Shown here piece after piece: positions 18,273 to 26,298 of a stretch of 64,000 bases of DNA. Origin of the DNA: RUG708 sp050946535 (GTDB taxonomy: Bacteria; Bacillota; Clostridia; Peptostreptococcales; Anaerovoracaceae); the NCBI GenBank assembly GCA_050946535.1, contig JBMNUZ010000003.1:124001-188000 (forward strand), in the 5' to 3' direction. The notes below the pieces were generated by a model. That model made no database searches. It was not told the origin of the DNA and worked only from the letters and a program-made list of their open reading frames with translations. The position numbers were made by a program, and so were the translations under genes. Numbering within the stretch: the stretch's first letter is position 1; the number at the start of each line of letters is the position of its first letter.

Positions 18273-19325
18273 ATGACTACGAAAAAGAAAAGCCACAAAC
18301 TCAGAAACATACTCATAGTAATTCTGGTGCTGGTCGCTGTTGCCGGCGCAGGCTTCATCTACATCTACGGCCAGACGACGAAGGCCGCAGACAGAAGCAA
18401 TACAGATGAGATCAGCGTCGAGATTCCTGAGGGAAGTTCGACGTCAAGCATCGCAAAGATACTCAAGGACGAGGGGATCATCGACAGCGAAGCGGCCTTC
18501 AAGCTTCGTGCAAAACTGGACAACGCTGACTACAAGGCCGGAACGTACAATCTCTCTCCGTCGATGACGATGACTGAAATTTCGGATATTCTGATCGAAG
18601 GCAAGGATAATTCGAACACGGTGACCGTCACTATTCCTGAAGGCTATACAGTAGCACAGATAGCGGACACAATGGAAGAAAAGGGTGTCTGCACCGCAGA
18701 CGAATTCATTTCAGAGACCGAAAACGGACAGTTCGACTACAGCTTCCTCGACCAGGCCGTGACAGGCGAGCACCGCATGGAAGGATATCTCTATCCTGAT
18801 ACCTACGAGTTCTACAAGAACGGCGGGGCTCACGACGCCATAGACAAGATGCTGGCGAGATTCGACGAGGTCTATTCAAAAGAACTCGAATCGGCCGACA
18901 GCACGATCACTTCAAAATACACAGAGAACGAGATCGTGACAGTAGCGTCGCTCGTCGAGCGCGAAGCAAAGCTCGACAGCGAAAGAGCTACGATTGCGAG
19001 CGTCGTATACAACCGTCTCGACAAGGGTATGAAACTTCAGTTCTGTTCCACGGTTCAGTTCGCTCTTGGAAAGGTAAAGGAGAGGCTTTACAATTCGGAT
19101 CTGGCGGTAGATTCGCCGTACAACACTTATCTCTACGATGGCCTTCCTCCTGGACCGATCGCTGCTCCGGGCGAAAAATCGCTCAACGCGGCTCTCAATC
19201 CTGAAAGCACAGACTATCTGTATTTCGTGGTAAGCTCTGAAGGAGACGGTTCACATAACTTTGCCTCTACAGGAGATGAATTCTCTGCATACAGAGATGA
19301 CTACCTCTCATCTCTTACCGATTAA
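18273..19325 (+). CDS. mltG: Endolytic murein transglycosylase MltG
   Basis: This cleaves nascent peptidoglycan glycan strands at the membrane. The 350-residue protein has a short basic cytoplasmic N-terminus, one membrane helix (about residues 12-30) and an extracellular YceG domain. The catalytic Glu lies in VASLVEREA, and the family motifs STVQFALG, PYNTYLYDGLPPGPI and NPESTDYLYFV follow. It corresponds to yrrL of Bacillus subtilis, and the next two genes match the yrrM-yrrN/O order. Confidence 0.94.
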   Translation: MTTKKKSHKLRNILIVILVLVAVAGAGFIYIYGQTTKAADRSNTDEISVEIPEGSSTSSIAKILKDEGIIDSEAAFKLRAKLDNADYKAGTYNLSPSMTMTEISDILIEGKDNSNTVTVTIPEGYTVAQIADTMEEKGVCTADEFISETENGQFDYSFLDQAVTGEHRMEGYLYPDTYEFYKNGGAHDAIDKMLARFDEVYSKELESADSTITSKYTENEIVTVASLVEREAKLDSERATIASVVYNRLDKGMKLQFCSTVQFALGKVKERLYNSDLAVDSPYNTYLYDGLPPGPIAAPGEKSLNAALNPESTDYLYFVVSSEGDGSHNFASTGDEFSAYRDDYLSSLTD

Positions 19326-19326
19326 T

Positions 19327-19992
19327 ATGGAGAACAGATACATTACAAACCAGAAGATAACAGACTACCTCGACGGATTCTACAGGCCGCTGACTCCTGA
19401 GCTCGGGCGGCTGCGGGACGAATCCGAGGCGGCCGGCATTCCCGTGATACTCAGAGACACGGAACGTTTTCTCGTCACGCTTCTTAAAATAGTGAAGCCG
19501 GAAAGGGTTCTGGAGATAGGCACAGCCAGCGGCTTCTCGGCTTCATGTTTCGCGTGCGTGCTGGGAGACGGAGCCGACATAGTCACTATCGAGAAGGATC
19601 CGGATATGGCTGAAAAGGCGCGTGCCAATATAGAAAAACTCGGATATCAGGACAGGATAACTGTCGTGGACGGAGACGCGCGCGAGAAGGCTGCAAAGCA
19701 GGAAGGCGTGTTCGATTTCGTATTCATCGATGCGGCCAAGAGCCACTACCTCGAGTTCTGGGAGGCTGCAGCGAAACATGTGAAAGCCGGCAGCGTGATA
19801 GTCTGTGACAATATACTTATGCGCGGATCGACGGCGTCAGACGAATACGATTCACCTAAAGGAAAGCACAAGACGAGCATAAGGCGCATGAGAGAATTTC
19901 TTGACAAGATCGTTCACGATGAAAACTGTGAAACATCGCTTCTGGCTGCAGGAGACGGAATATCGGTCTCCGTAGTAGAAAGGAAGATTTAA
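19327..19992 (+). CDS. trmR: Class I SAM-dependent methyltransferase, TrmR (YrrM)-like
   Basis: This is a 221-residue O-methyltransferase of the COG4122/family 3 type, with the SAM-binding motif VLEIGTASGFSASCF and the metal-site segments FIDAAKSHYLEFWE and VCDNILMRG. Its place between mltG and a U32 protein matches B. subtilis yrrM, whose product TrmR methylates 5-hydroxyuridine at tRNA position 34. I infer the same role from family and order. ATG 19327 is two bases after the mltG stop; the frame is open further upstream inside mltG. Confidence 0.85.
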   Translation: MENRYITNQKITDYLDGFYRPLTPELGRLRDESEAAGIPVILRDTERFLVTLLKIVKPERVLEIGTASGFSASCFACVLGDGADIVTIEKDPDMAEKARANIEKLGYQDRITVVDGDAREKAAKQEGVFDFVFIDAAKSHYLEFWEAAAKHVKAGSVIVCDNILMRGSTASDEYDSPKGKHKTSIRRMREFLDKIVHDENCETSLLAAGDGISVSVVERKI

Positions 19993-19996
19993 TAAA

Positions 19997-21232
19997 GTGG
20001 ATAAGATCGAACTGCTGGCGCCTGCAGGCGATGCCGAAAAACTGAGGGTTGCCGTCGACTACGGAGCCGACGCCGTTTACTTCGGCGGAGCAGGCTTTTC
20101 TCTCAGGGCAGCGGCCGGAAATTTTACCGCCGATGAGATGAAGGAAGGCGTAAAATACGCTCACGATCACGGCGTGAAAGTCTACATGACGATCAATATA
20201 TTCGCACACAACGACGACATAGCGAAACTGCCGGATTTCCTCGATTCGATAGCAGATATAGATATCGACGGATTCCTCGTTTCCGACCCTGGAGTGATGA
20301 TGATCCTCAGGGAGAAGAGACCCGGCGCGGAGATACACCTGAGCACTCAGGCGAATACTACGAATTACCTGACAGCACGCTACTGGCACGACCAGGGTGT
20401 GAAGAGAATCGTGGCTGCGCGCGAGATGACTCTCAAAGAGCTGGAAGAATTCAAGAGAAATCTTCCTGACGACATGGAGATAGAAGTGTTCGTCCACGGT
20501 GCGATGTGCATGTCATACTCCGGCAGATGCCTGCTCAGTAATTACATGACGGGCAGAGACGCAAACAGGGGAATGTGTGCGCACCCGTGCAGGTATCATT
20601 ACGCTCTGGTCGAGGAGAAGAGACCCGGCGAATATTTCCCGGTCGAAGAAGACGACAGAGGTTCATATATTCTCAACTCGAAGGATCTCTGCATGATAGA
20701 GCATATGCCCGATCTGATAAAACTCGGAATAACGAGCGCCAAGATAGAGGGCAGGATGAAATCGGTGTTCTATCTGGCGAGCGTAGTCAGAGTCTACCGC
20801 GAGGCGATCGACACGTACTACAGAGATCCGGAGCATTACAAATTCAATCCAGACTGGCTGACCGAACTTTCGAAGGCCAGCCACCGCCGTTTCTCGACGG
20901 GATTCTTCTATGGAAAACCTGGAGCGGAAGCGCAGAATTACGAATCGAGCGCTTACATCCGCGAGTACGCGTTTATCGGTATTGTGAAATCGTACGACGG
21001 CGGGACTCATACGGCGGTGATCGAGCAGAGAAACAATTTCCGCGTGGGAGACGAGATAGAGATCTTCGGACCGGGCAGCGCAGGTTTCTTTACACAGAAA
21101 GTGGAAGACCTGAGAGACGAAGACGGTGTGAAAATAGATGTGGCACCGCATCCTCAGCAGATCGTGAGCATGCCTGTGAAATACCCCGTTGCTCCCGGAT
21201 ATATGCTGAGAAGGCGCAATATAGAAGACTGA
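19997..21232 (+). CDS. trhP: U32-family protein, TrhP-like tRNA hydroxylation factor
   Basis: This is a 411-residue member of the collagenase-like U32 family. Visible motifs are ELLAPAGDAEKLRVAVDYGA at the N-terminus, FVHGAMCMSYSGRCLLSNY and RGMCAHPCRY (conserved cysteines), and KIEGRMKSVFYLA. Despite the peptidase name, B. subtilis relatives YrrN/YrrO (TrhP1/TrhP2) are needed for 5-hydroxyuridine formation in tRNA. The adjacent trmR-like gene supports that role. The start is GTG 19997 after AGGAAG. Only one U32 gene is present, where B. subtilis has two. Confidence 0.85.
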   Translation: MDKIELLAPAGDAEKLRVAVDYGADAVYFGGAGFSLRAAAGNFTADEMKEGVKYAHDHGVKVYMTINIFAHNDDIAKLPDFLDSIADIDIDGFLVSDPGVMMILREKRPGAEIHLSTQANTTNYLTARYWHDQGVKRIVAAREMTLKELEEFKRNLPDDMEIEVFVHGAMCMSYSGRCLLSNYMTGRDANRGMCAHPCRYHYALVEEKRPGEYFPVEEDDRGSYILNSKDLCMIEHMPDLIKLGITSAKIEGRMKSVFYLASVVRVYREAIDTYYRDPEHYKFNPDWLTELSKASHRRFSTGFFYGKPGAEAQNYESSAYIREYAFIGIVKSYDGGTHTAVIEQRNNFRVGDEIEIFGPGSAGFFTQKVEDLRDEDGVKIDVAPHPQQIVSMPVKYPVAPGYMLRRRNIED

Positions 21233-21245
21233 GGCGGTTGTCGTT

Positions 21246-21590
21246 ATGGCTAAAGAAGACGAAAATACTGTTCTGGACGAAGAAGTGGCATCGGCCGCTG
21301 CGTCGGCCGCGCTGAAGACGGTGGGAGTCTACTCGCTCGTCCCCGGGATAACAGAAGCGATACAGGAAAATATCCTGGGCAGGACTATAGAAGCTCCGGG
21401 AATAAAGATCACGCGGAAGGGCGAACACGTAAGCATCGATGTCTCTCTTGTAATAGAATACGGATATCAGATTCCTTCGGTCGCCTGGAACATACAGAAC
21501 AATATCAAGGAACAGGTTGAAAAGCTTGGAGACATCAAAGTGGACAGCGTGGACGTGCACGTGCAGAAGATCCACTTTAACATCGAATGA
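21246..21590 (+). CDS. Asp23/Gls24 family envelope stress protein
   Basis: This is a 114-residue protein with the Asp23 fold. VGVYSLVPGI and GIKITRKGEHVSIDVSLVIEYG near the middle and VDVHVQKIHF at the end are typical. Family members are abundant membrane-associated proteins of Gram-positives with poorly defined function. Genes of this family often precede nusB in Firmicutes, as here. Confidence 0.9.
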   Translation: MAKEDENTVLDEEVASAAASAALKTVGVYSLVPGITEAIQENILGRTIEAPGIKITRKGEHVSIDVSLVIEYGYQIPSVAWNIQNNIKEQVEKLGDIKVDSVDVHVQKIHFNIE

Positions 21591-21606
21591 CATACAGGGG
21601 AGAAAG

Positions 21607-22008
21607 ATGAGCAGAAAATCCGACAGAGAAAATCTCGTAAAGATGATCTATGAGATGGAAATCAACCACGATTTCAGCAGACCTGTCCACGATGGTTTCG
21701 TTGAAAATGTTCCGGCAGAAAAGCCGGGCGAATATTTCGGGAAAGTTTATGAAATCATAGCCGGGCACAAAGACGATATAGACGAACAGATAAACGAACA
21801 CAGCATCAAATGGAGAACTGAAAGAATGGCGGCTGTCGATCTCGCAATACTCAGAGTGGCGGCGGCCGAGATCCTCTATGTCAGAGAGGTTCCCGAATCG
21901 GTTTCGATCAACGAAGCGGTAAATCTTGCGAAAAAATATGGAACGGATAAATCCTCCGGATTCATCAACGGTGTTCTCGGCGGCATGGTGAACAGCAATG
22001 AAGGGTAA
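21607..22008 (+). CDS. nusB: Transcription antitermination factor NusB
   Basis: This binds boxA RNA with NusE (S10) and supports rRNA antitermination. The 133-residue all-helical protein starts SRKSDRENLVKMIYEME and has the conserved end VPESVSINEAVNLAKKYG and FINGVLGG. ATG 21607 follows CAGGGGAGAAAG; the frame extends upstream into asp23 but without start support. Its 3' end overlaps the next gene by 11 bases. Confidence 0.94.
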   Translation: MSRKSDRENLVKMIYEMEINHDFSRPVHDGFVENVPAEKPGEYFGKVYEIIAGHKDDIDEQINEHSIKWRTERMAAVDLAILRVAAAEILYVREVPESVSINEAVNLAKKYGTDKSSGFINGVLGGMVNSNEG

Positions 22009-22999
22009 CAGAGCTGTACTGGCGTTCGACACGAGCGCGTACACGACTTCTGCTGCGGCAGTGGACGAAGACGGCTCCACTGCCGCCGACGAGCGCATAC
22101 ACCTGGCTGTTGACAAGGGGGAAAGGGGTCTGCGGCAGTCGCAGGCCCTTTTTCAGCATGTGGGCAATATTCCTGAAGTGGCTGAAAGAGTCTGCGCAGA
22201 AATCGACAAGGCCGGGCTGAAAATCGCAGCGGTCGCGGCCAGTTCGAGACCGAGACCGGTGGAAGGTTCGTACATGCCGGTTTTTTTAGCCGGATTGAAT
22301 ACCGGCAGGAGCATAGCCTCGGCGCTCCGGGTTCCGTTTTTCGAGTTCTCCCACCAGGAAGGGCACATAGCGGCAGCGGCGGGCGTGCTGCCGCCTGAAT
22401 CGGTAAACCTCGCATTTCATCTTTCAGGCGGCACGGGTGAGATCCTGCTTCTGCACGGGTGCATGCCTGTGAAAACAGTGGGCGGCACGCTCGACATCTC
22501 GTTCGGCCAGCTGATAGACAGGGCCGGTGTAGCGCTCGGCTCCGGCTTTCCGGCAGGTCAGTTCATGGACGAAGCGGCGCTCAGAGGCGTTCCGGAAGTC
22601 AGATTCCACTTTTCGCGCCGCGGAAACCGCGTATTCGACGATCCGGTCCTGAGCCCCGTGCACATCACGGGCAGCCGTGCGAATCTGTCGGGCATAGAGA
22701 CATCGTGCATCCGCGCAGCCGGAGCCGGCGTGCCGCCGGAAAGGCTTTCTGCCGAGCTGTTTCTCAGGATATCAGATGCGGTCGCAGAGATGACCGCTGC
22801 CGCATGCAGGGAGGAAAAGGCAGAAAGCGTAATACTGGCAGGAGGAGTCGCTTCGAGCGCTTTCCTGAGAAAGGAGCTTTCAGAGCGCCTGAACCGGTTC
22901 GGAATACGAGCGGTATTCGGAGAGAGCAGTCTTTCGTCCGACAATGCGGTCGGGACTGCCCGCCTGGGCATGGCGCAGCTTCTCGGGGAAAATGCCTGA
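21998..22999 (+). CDS. Divergent TsaD-like (M22/Gcp) ASKHA-fold protein
   Basis: This 333-residue protein resembles TsaD, the tRNA threonylcarbamoyladenosine (t6A) transferase subunit. It keeps LAFDTSAYTTSAAAV at the N-terminus, an HxxxH metal motif (SHQEGH, about residue 112), FHLSGGTGEILL and LAGGVASSAFLR near the C-terminus. Standard TsaD segments such as GEAFDKVA are altered to a SFGQLIDRAG-like form. It is more likely a second, specialised member than the essential t6A enzyme, which should be elsewhere. Role unknown; it is translationally coupled to nusB. Confidence 0.75.
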   Translation: MKGNRAVLAFDTSAYTTSAAAVDEDGSTAADERIHLAVDKGERGLRQSQALFQHVGNIPEVAERVCAEIDKAGLKIAAVAASSRPRPVEGSYMPVFLAGLNTGRSIASALRVPFFEFSHQEGHIAAAAGVLPPESVNLAFHLSGGTGEILLLHGCMPVKTVGGTLDISFGQLIDRAGVALGSGFPAGQFMDEAALRGVPEVRFHFSRRGNRVFDDPVLSPVHITGSRANLSGIETSCIRAAGAGVPPERLSAELFLRISDAVAEMTAAACREEKAESVILAGGVASSAFLRKELSERLNRFGIRAVFGESSLSSDNAVGTARLGMAQLLGENA

Positions 23000-23069
23000 T
23001 GAACAATGCCGGATGAACAATACAGGATTGTTTTTAGTGCTTTAAAGAAGAATATCGTCCTGTATATAA

Positions 23070-23098
23070 TGGACATCGAAAAAAAAGTATTATATAAT
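23070..23098 (+). promoter_or_regulatory. Probable sigma-A promoter of hom
   Basis: TGGACA (23070-23075), 17-bp spacer, TATAAT (23093-23098), about 75 bases before the hom start. Five of six -35 bases and all -10 bases match consensus. It lies in the 172-bp gap after the TsaD-like gene. Confidence 0.65.
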
Positions 23099-23171
23099 TT
23101 TATTCAACATATTGCCAGCGCGGCCGATACTGCGCAGGCATTCAGAATAAACGTTTCAGGAGGGCCAATAT

Positions 23172-24464
23172 ATGAAAACCGTCAATGCAGGAATCCTCGG
23201 TATAGGCAACGTGGGTACAGGGACATACCGCACGCTGCAGCTCAACAGGGAAAAAATACTTGAATCCACGGGAATCGATCTCAGGATTACAAAGATACTA
23301 AACAGACATCCTGAGAAGGACCGCGGAATCGCTATAGACAAGTCTGTTTACGTACAGGACGTAGATTCTATTCTCAAAGATCCTGACATAGACATCGTCG
23401 TCGAACTGATTGGCGGTATTGAACCGGCCACTACGTACATGGCCGAAGCTCTGAAAAACGGCAAACACGTCGTGACTGCCAATAAAGCGGCTCTCGCCAA
23501 AAACGGCGAGATGCTCCAGAAACTCGCGACTGAAAACAACGTGATGCTCCGCTTCGAAGCCAGCGTAGGCGGCGGAATACCTATCATCAACGCTCTTACA
23601 AGTGCTCTGCTTTCGAACGACTTTACGGAAGTCCTCGGCATATTAAACGGTACTACGAATTACATTCTCACGAAGATGACCGATTATCAGATGGATTACG
23701 ACGTCGTTCTCAAGGAAGCTCAGGCAAAAGGCTTCGCAGAGGCGGATCCTACGAGCGACGTAGAGGGCATAGACGTTGCGAACAAGCTGTCGATACTCAT
23801 GTCTCTCATATTCGGAGTAAACGTATCTCCGTCTGAGATCCCGACACAGGGCATTACCAACATCAATCAGGTCGACATCGAGTACGCGAATCAGTTCGGC
23901 TGCAAGATCAAGCTCCTCGCCGCAGCGAAAAAGGTGGGCGACAAGGTAGAATGCGACGTTCAGCCAGCCCTTATAGACAATGAACATCCGCTCGCTTCGG
24001 TAAACAACGAATTCAACGCGATATTCGTCAAAGGCAACGCCGTCGACGACATTATGTTCTACGGAAAGGGCGCCGGTCCTCTTCCTACAGGAAGCGCGGT
24101 AGTAGGCGACATGATCAGCATAGCGAGAAATATTGACAAGGACAGCGCATACGACATGAAGCCTCTTCTCAGATACGATTCGGACCTCGAATACGTAGGA
24201 GAAGGCATAAATCAGTATTACGTAAGACTTTCCGTCGACGACAGACCGGGAATCCTCGGAAACATCTCGTCAACTCTCGGCAGATACGGGATCGGAATCG
24301 AATCCATGATGCAGAATATCAAGAGCAGAAATGAAGACGAAAGCGTTCCTCTTGTATTCATATTCTACGAGACAAACAGAGAGGTGCTCGACGAGGCTCT
24401 CCAGGAGATCACGAACAGATCGTTCGTAAAATCTGTAGACAGCGTAATCAGAGTGCAGAAATAA
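23172..24464 (+). CDS. hom: Homoserine dehydrogenase
   Basis: This reduces aspartate semialdehyde to homoserine in threonine and methionine synthesis. The 430 residues show an N-terminal Rossmann motif (GILGIGNVGTGTYRTL), the TANKAALAKNG segment, the catalytic-domain motif GILNGTTNYILTKM with FAEADPTSDVEGIDVANKL, and a C-terminal ACT domain (VDDRPGILGNISSTLGRYGI) for feedback control. AGGAGGGCC precedes ATG 23172. thrB and thrC are not nearby. Confidence 0.96.
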   Translation: MKTVNAGILGIGNVGTGTYRTLQLNREKILESTGIDLRITKILNRHPEKDRGIAIDKSVYVQDVDSILKDPDIDIVVELIGGIEPATTYMAEALKNGKHVVTANKAALAKNGEMLQKLATENNVMLRFEASVGGGIPIINALTSALLSNDFTEVLGILNGTTNYILTKMTDYQMDYDVVLKEAQAKGFAEADPTSDVEGIDVANKLSILMSLIFGVNVSPSEIPTQGITNINQVDIEYANQFGCKIKLLAAAKKVGDKVECDVQPALIDNEHPLASVNNEFNAIFVKGNAVDDIMFYGKGAGPLPTGSAVVGDMISIARNIDKDSAYDMKPLLRYDSDLEYVGEGINQYYVRLSVDDRPGILGNISSTLGRYGIGIESMMQNIKSRNEDESVPLVFIFYETNREVLDEALQEITNRSFVKSVDSVIRVQK

Positions 24465-24473
24465 TGATGTCTG

Positions 24474-24509
24474 TTTCCGCGCCGCAGATCATTTCCGCGC
24501 TGCAGATCA
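24474..24509 (+). repeat. 18-bp tandem duplication just after hom
   Basis: TTTCCGCGCCGCAGATCA is followed directly by the same 18 bases with one C-to-T change. It lies ten bases after the hom stop, before the terminator. Confidence 0.85.
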
Positions 24510-24530
24510 AAAGACTAATTTGACTTCAGG

Positions 24531-24572
24531 AACTCTCCGCTTTGTACTATTGAGGCGGAGAATTCTTTATTT
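24531..24572 (+). terminator. Probable terminator after hom
   Basis: A 10-bp stem with one mismatch (24531-24540 with 24555-24564) is followed by a T-rich stretch (CTTTATTTATT). The loop is 14 bases and the T run is broken, so efficiency is uncertain. Confidence 0.6.
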
Positions 24573-24620
24573 ATTCTCATATGCGGAATAATTATACTTA
24601 TAGATGATTGGAGAAATAAA

Positions 24621-25817
24621 ATGCTTACACTTGATATGATATATCATGCCGCTTTCGTGCTGAAAAACGTGGCCAGAAAGACTGATATCATCAAAGCTCC
24701 GAGATTGTCGGACGAAGCGGACGTCTACCTGAAGACCGAAAACCTTCAGACGACGGGAAGTTTTAAGATCAGAGGGTCAGGCTACAAGATCAGCCAGCTG
24801 ACCGACGAGGAGAAGAAGAACGGAATCGTCGCATGCAGTGCCGGAAACCACGCTCAGGGCGTAGCGATGGCTGCCACAAAGAACGGTATAAAATCTACAA
24901 TTTTCATGCCTGACGCGGCTCCTATCAGCAAGGTCGAAGCTACGAAAAGACTCGGAGCAGAAGTCGTTCTGGTTCCGGGCGGATACGACGCCGCTGCCGC
25001 CGAGGCGGAGAAATTCGCCGAAGAAAACAAGGCGACGCTCATACATCCGTTCAACGATGATCAGGTGATTGCAGGCCAGGGAACGATCGGGCTTGAGATA
25101 CTCGATCAGATGGAAGACGTGGACGCCATCGTCGTCCCTGTCGGAGGCGGCGGCCTCATTTCGGGCGTAGCCTTTGCGGTCAAGAGCCTCAGACCGGAGG
25201 TGAAGATCTACGGAGTCCAGGCGGCGGGTTCACCGAGCATGAAGGAGAGCCTCAGGCACGGAGAACCGTATATGATCGACGACGCATCTACTTTTGCAGA
25301 CGGCATAGCTGTCAGATGCCCGGGCGACAAGACCTTTGAGCTCACGAGCAAATACGTGGACGACGTGGTCACGGTTTCCGAAGACGAAATCGCTACCGCG
25401 ATCCTCGCGCTCATCGAAAAACAGAAGCTCATCACTGAGGGCGCCGGAGCAGTAAGCGTTGCAGCGGTCATGTTCAACAAGATTCCTGTCAAAGGGAAGA
25501 AGGTCGTCTGCATTCTTTCGGGCGGCAACATCGACGTAAACATCCTCAGCAGGGTAATCACGAGAGGCCTCGTAAGGAGCGGAAGAAATGTCGACCTCAC
25601 GATAGCGCTCGAAGACAAGCCTGGACAGCTCGAATCGGTTTCGAGAATCATCGCCCGGTGCGGAGGCAACGTCGTCTCTGTCCAGTACGACCGCAGCGAC
25701 GTCAACATGGCTATCACGAGCTGTTTCCTGAAACTCGCCCTTGAGACGAGGAACAGCGATCAGATCGAAGCGATCAAACGCAGCCTCACCGAGGAAGGCT
25801 TCAGAATCGTTTCGTAA
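24621..25817 (+). CDS. ilvA: Threonine ammonia-lyase (threonine dehydratase)
   Basis: This PLP enzyme converts threonine to 2-oxobutanoate. In 398 residues it has the PLP lysine in TGSFKIRGSGYK (about residue 54), SAGNHAQGVAMAA, the PLP-phosphate glycine loop VGGGGLISG, and a short C-terminal ACT-like domain (VDLTIALEDKPGQLESVSR). The length fits the ~400-residue TdcB/short IlvA class with a single ACT domain, so catabolic and biosynthetic roles cannot be separated. GGAGAAATAAA precedes ATG 24621. ridA, which clears the reactive enamine product, follows. Confidence 0.93.
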   Translation: MLTLDMIYHAAFVLKNVARKTDIIKAPRLSDEADVYLKTENLQTTGSFKIRGSGYKISQLTDEEKKNGIVACSAGNHAQGVAMAATKNGIKSTIFMPDAAPISKVEATKRLGAEVVLVPGGYDAAAAEAEKFAEENKATLIHPFNDDQVIAGQGTIGLEILDQMEDVDAIVVPVGGGGLISGVAFAVKSLRPEVKIYGVQAAGSPSMKESLRHGEPYMIDDASTFADGIAVRCPGDKTFELTSKYVDDVVTVSEDEIATAILALIEKQKLITEGAGAVSVAAVMFNKIPVKGKKVVCILSGGNIDVNILSRVITRGLVRSGRNVDLTIALEDKPGQLESVSRIIARCGGNVVSVQYDRSDVNMAITSCFLKLALETRNSDQIEAIKRSLTEEGFRIVS

Positions 25818-25840
25818 GAATAGTTAAGAATAGTTTCGTA
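25803..25840 (+). repeat. Partial copy of the ilvA 3' end after its stop
   Basis: The last codons and stop of ilvA (AGAATCGTTTCGTA at 25803-25816) recur as AGAATAGTTTCGTA at 25827-25840, with a partial copy AGAATAGTTA between them. Confidence 0.7.
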
Positions 25841-25905
25841 ATCTATCTCAATCAGCAGATCAAATCATATTAAAGGCATTTCATTATGCAGGAAGGATTA
25901 CAACA

Positions 25906-26292
25906 ATGAAGGTACTGAATACAGACAAGGCACCGGTTCCTGTAGGTCCGTTTTCACAGGGTCTTGCGTCCGGAGATTTCGTTTTCGTATCGGGACAGAT
26001 TCCGCTCAATACAGCGACAGGCAAAATCCCTGAGGCGATCGACGATCAGGCGGATCAGTGCATCTCGAACATAGAAGCCGTGCTTGCCGAATACGGCATG
26101 ACTCTCAGGAATGTAATCAAGACTATGGTTTTCCTGACAGACATCAACGATTTCGACAAGGTCAACGCCAGATATGCGGAGCGCTTCGGCGAGCCTTATC
26201 CGGCGAGAAGCTGTTATCAGGTCGTTGCGCTTCCAAAGGGCTGTGAGATCGAAATAGAAGCAATTGCAGTCAGAAACAGCGAACCCAGATAG
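25906..26292 (+). CDS. ridA: RidA family enamine/imine deaminase
   Basis: This 128-residue YjgF/RidA protein hydrolyses the reactive 2-aminocrotonate/2-aminoacrylate intermediates released by PLP dehydratases. KAPVPVGPFSQGL, SGQIPLN and NVIKTMVFLTDINDF are typical; the catalytic Arg lies in YPARSCYQV and the conserved Glu in CEIEIEAIAV. Position directly after ilvA fits this role. Confidence 0.95.
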   Translation: MKVLNTDKAPVPVGPFSQGLASGDFVFVSGQIPLNTATGKIPEAIDDQADQCISNIEAVLAEYGMTLRNVIKTMVFLTDINDFDKVNARYAERFGEPYPARSCYQVVALPKGCEIEIEAIAVRNSEPR

Positions 26293-26298
26293 CTTCCT

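Noticed and set aside
23006..23263. 85-codon frame between the TsaD-like gene and hom
   Set aside because: It covers the hom promoter and runs out of frame into hom; no protein-like character.
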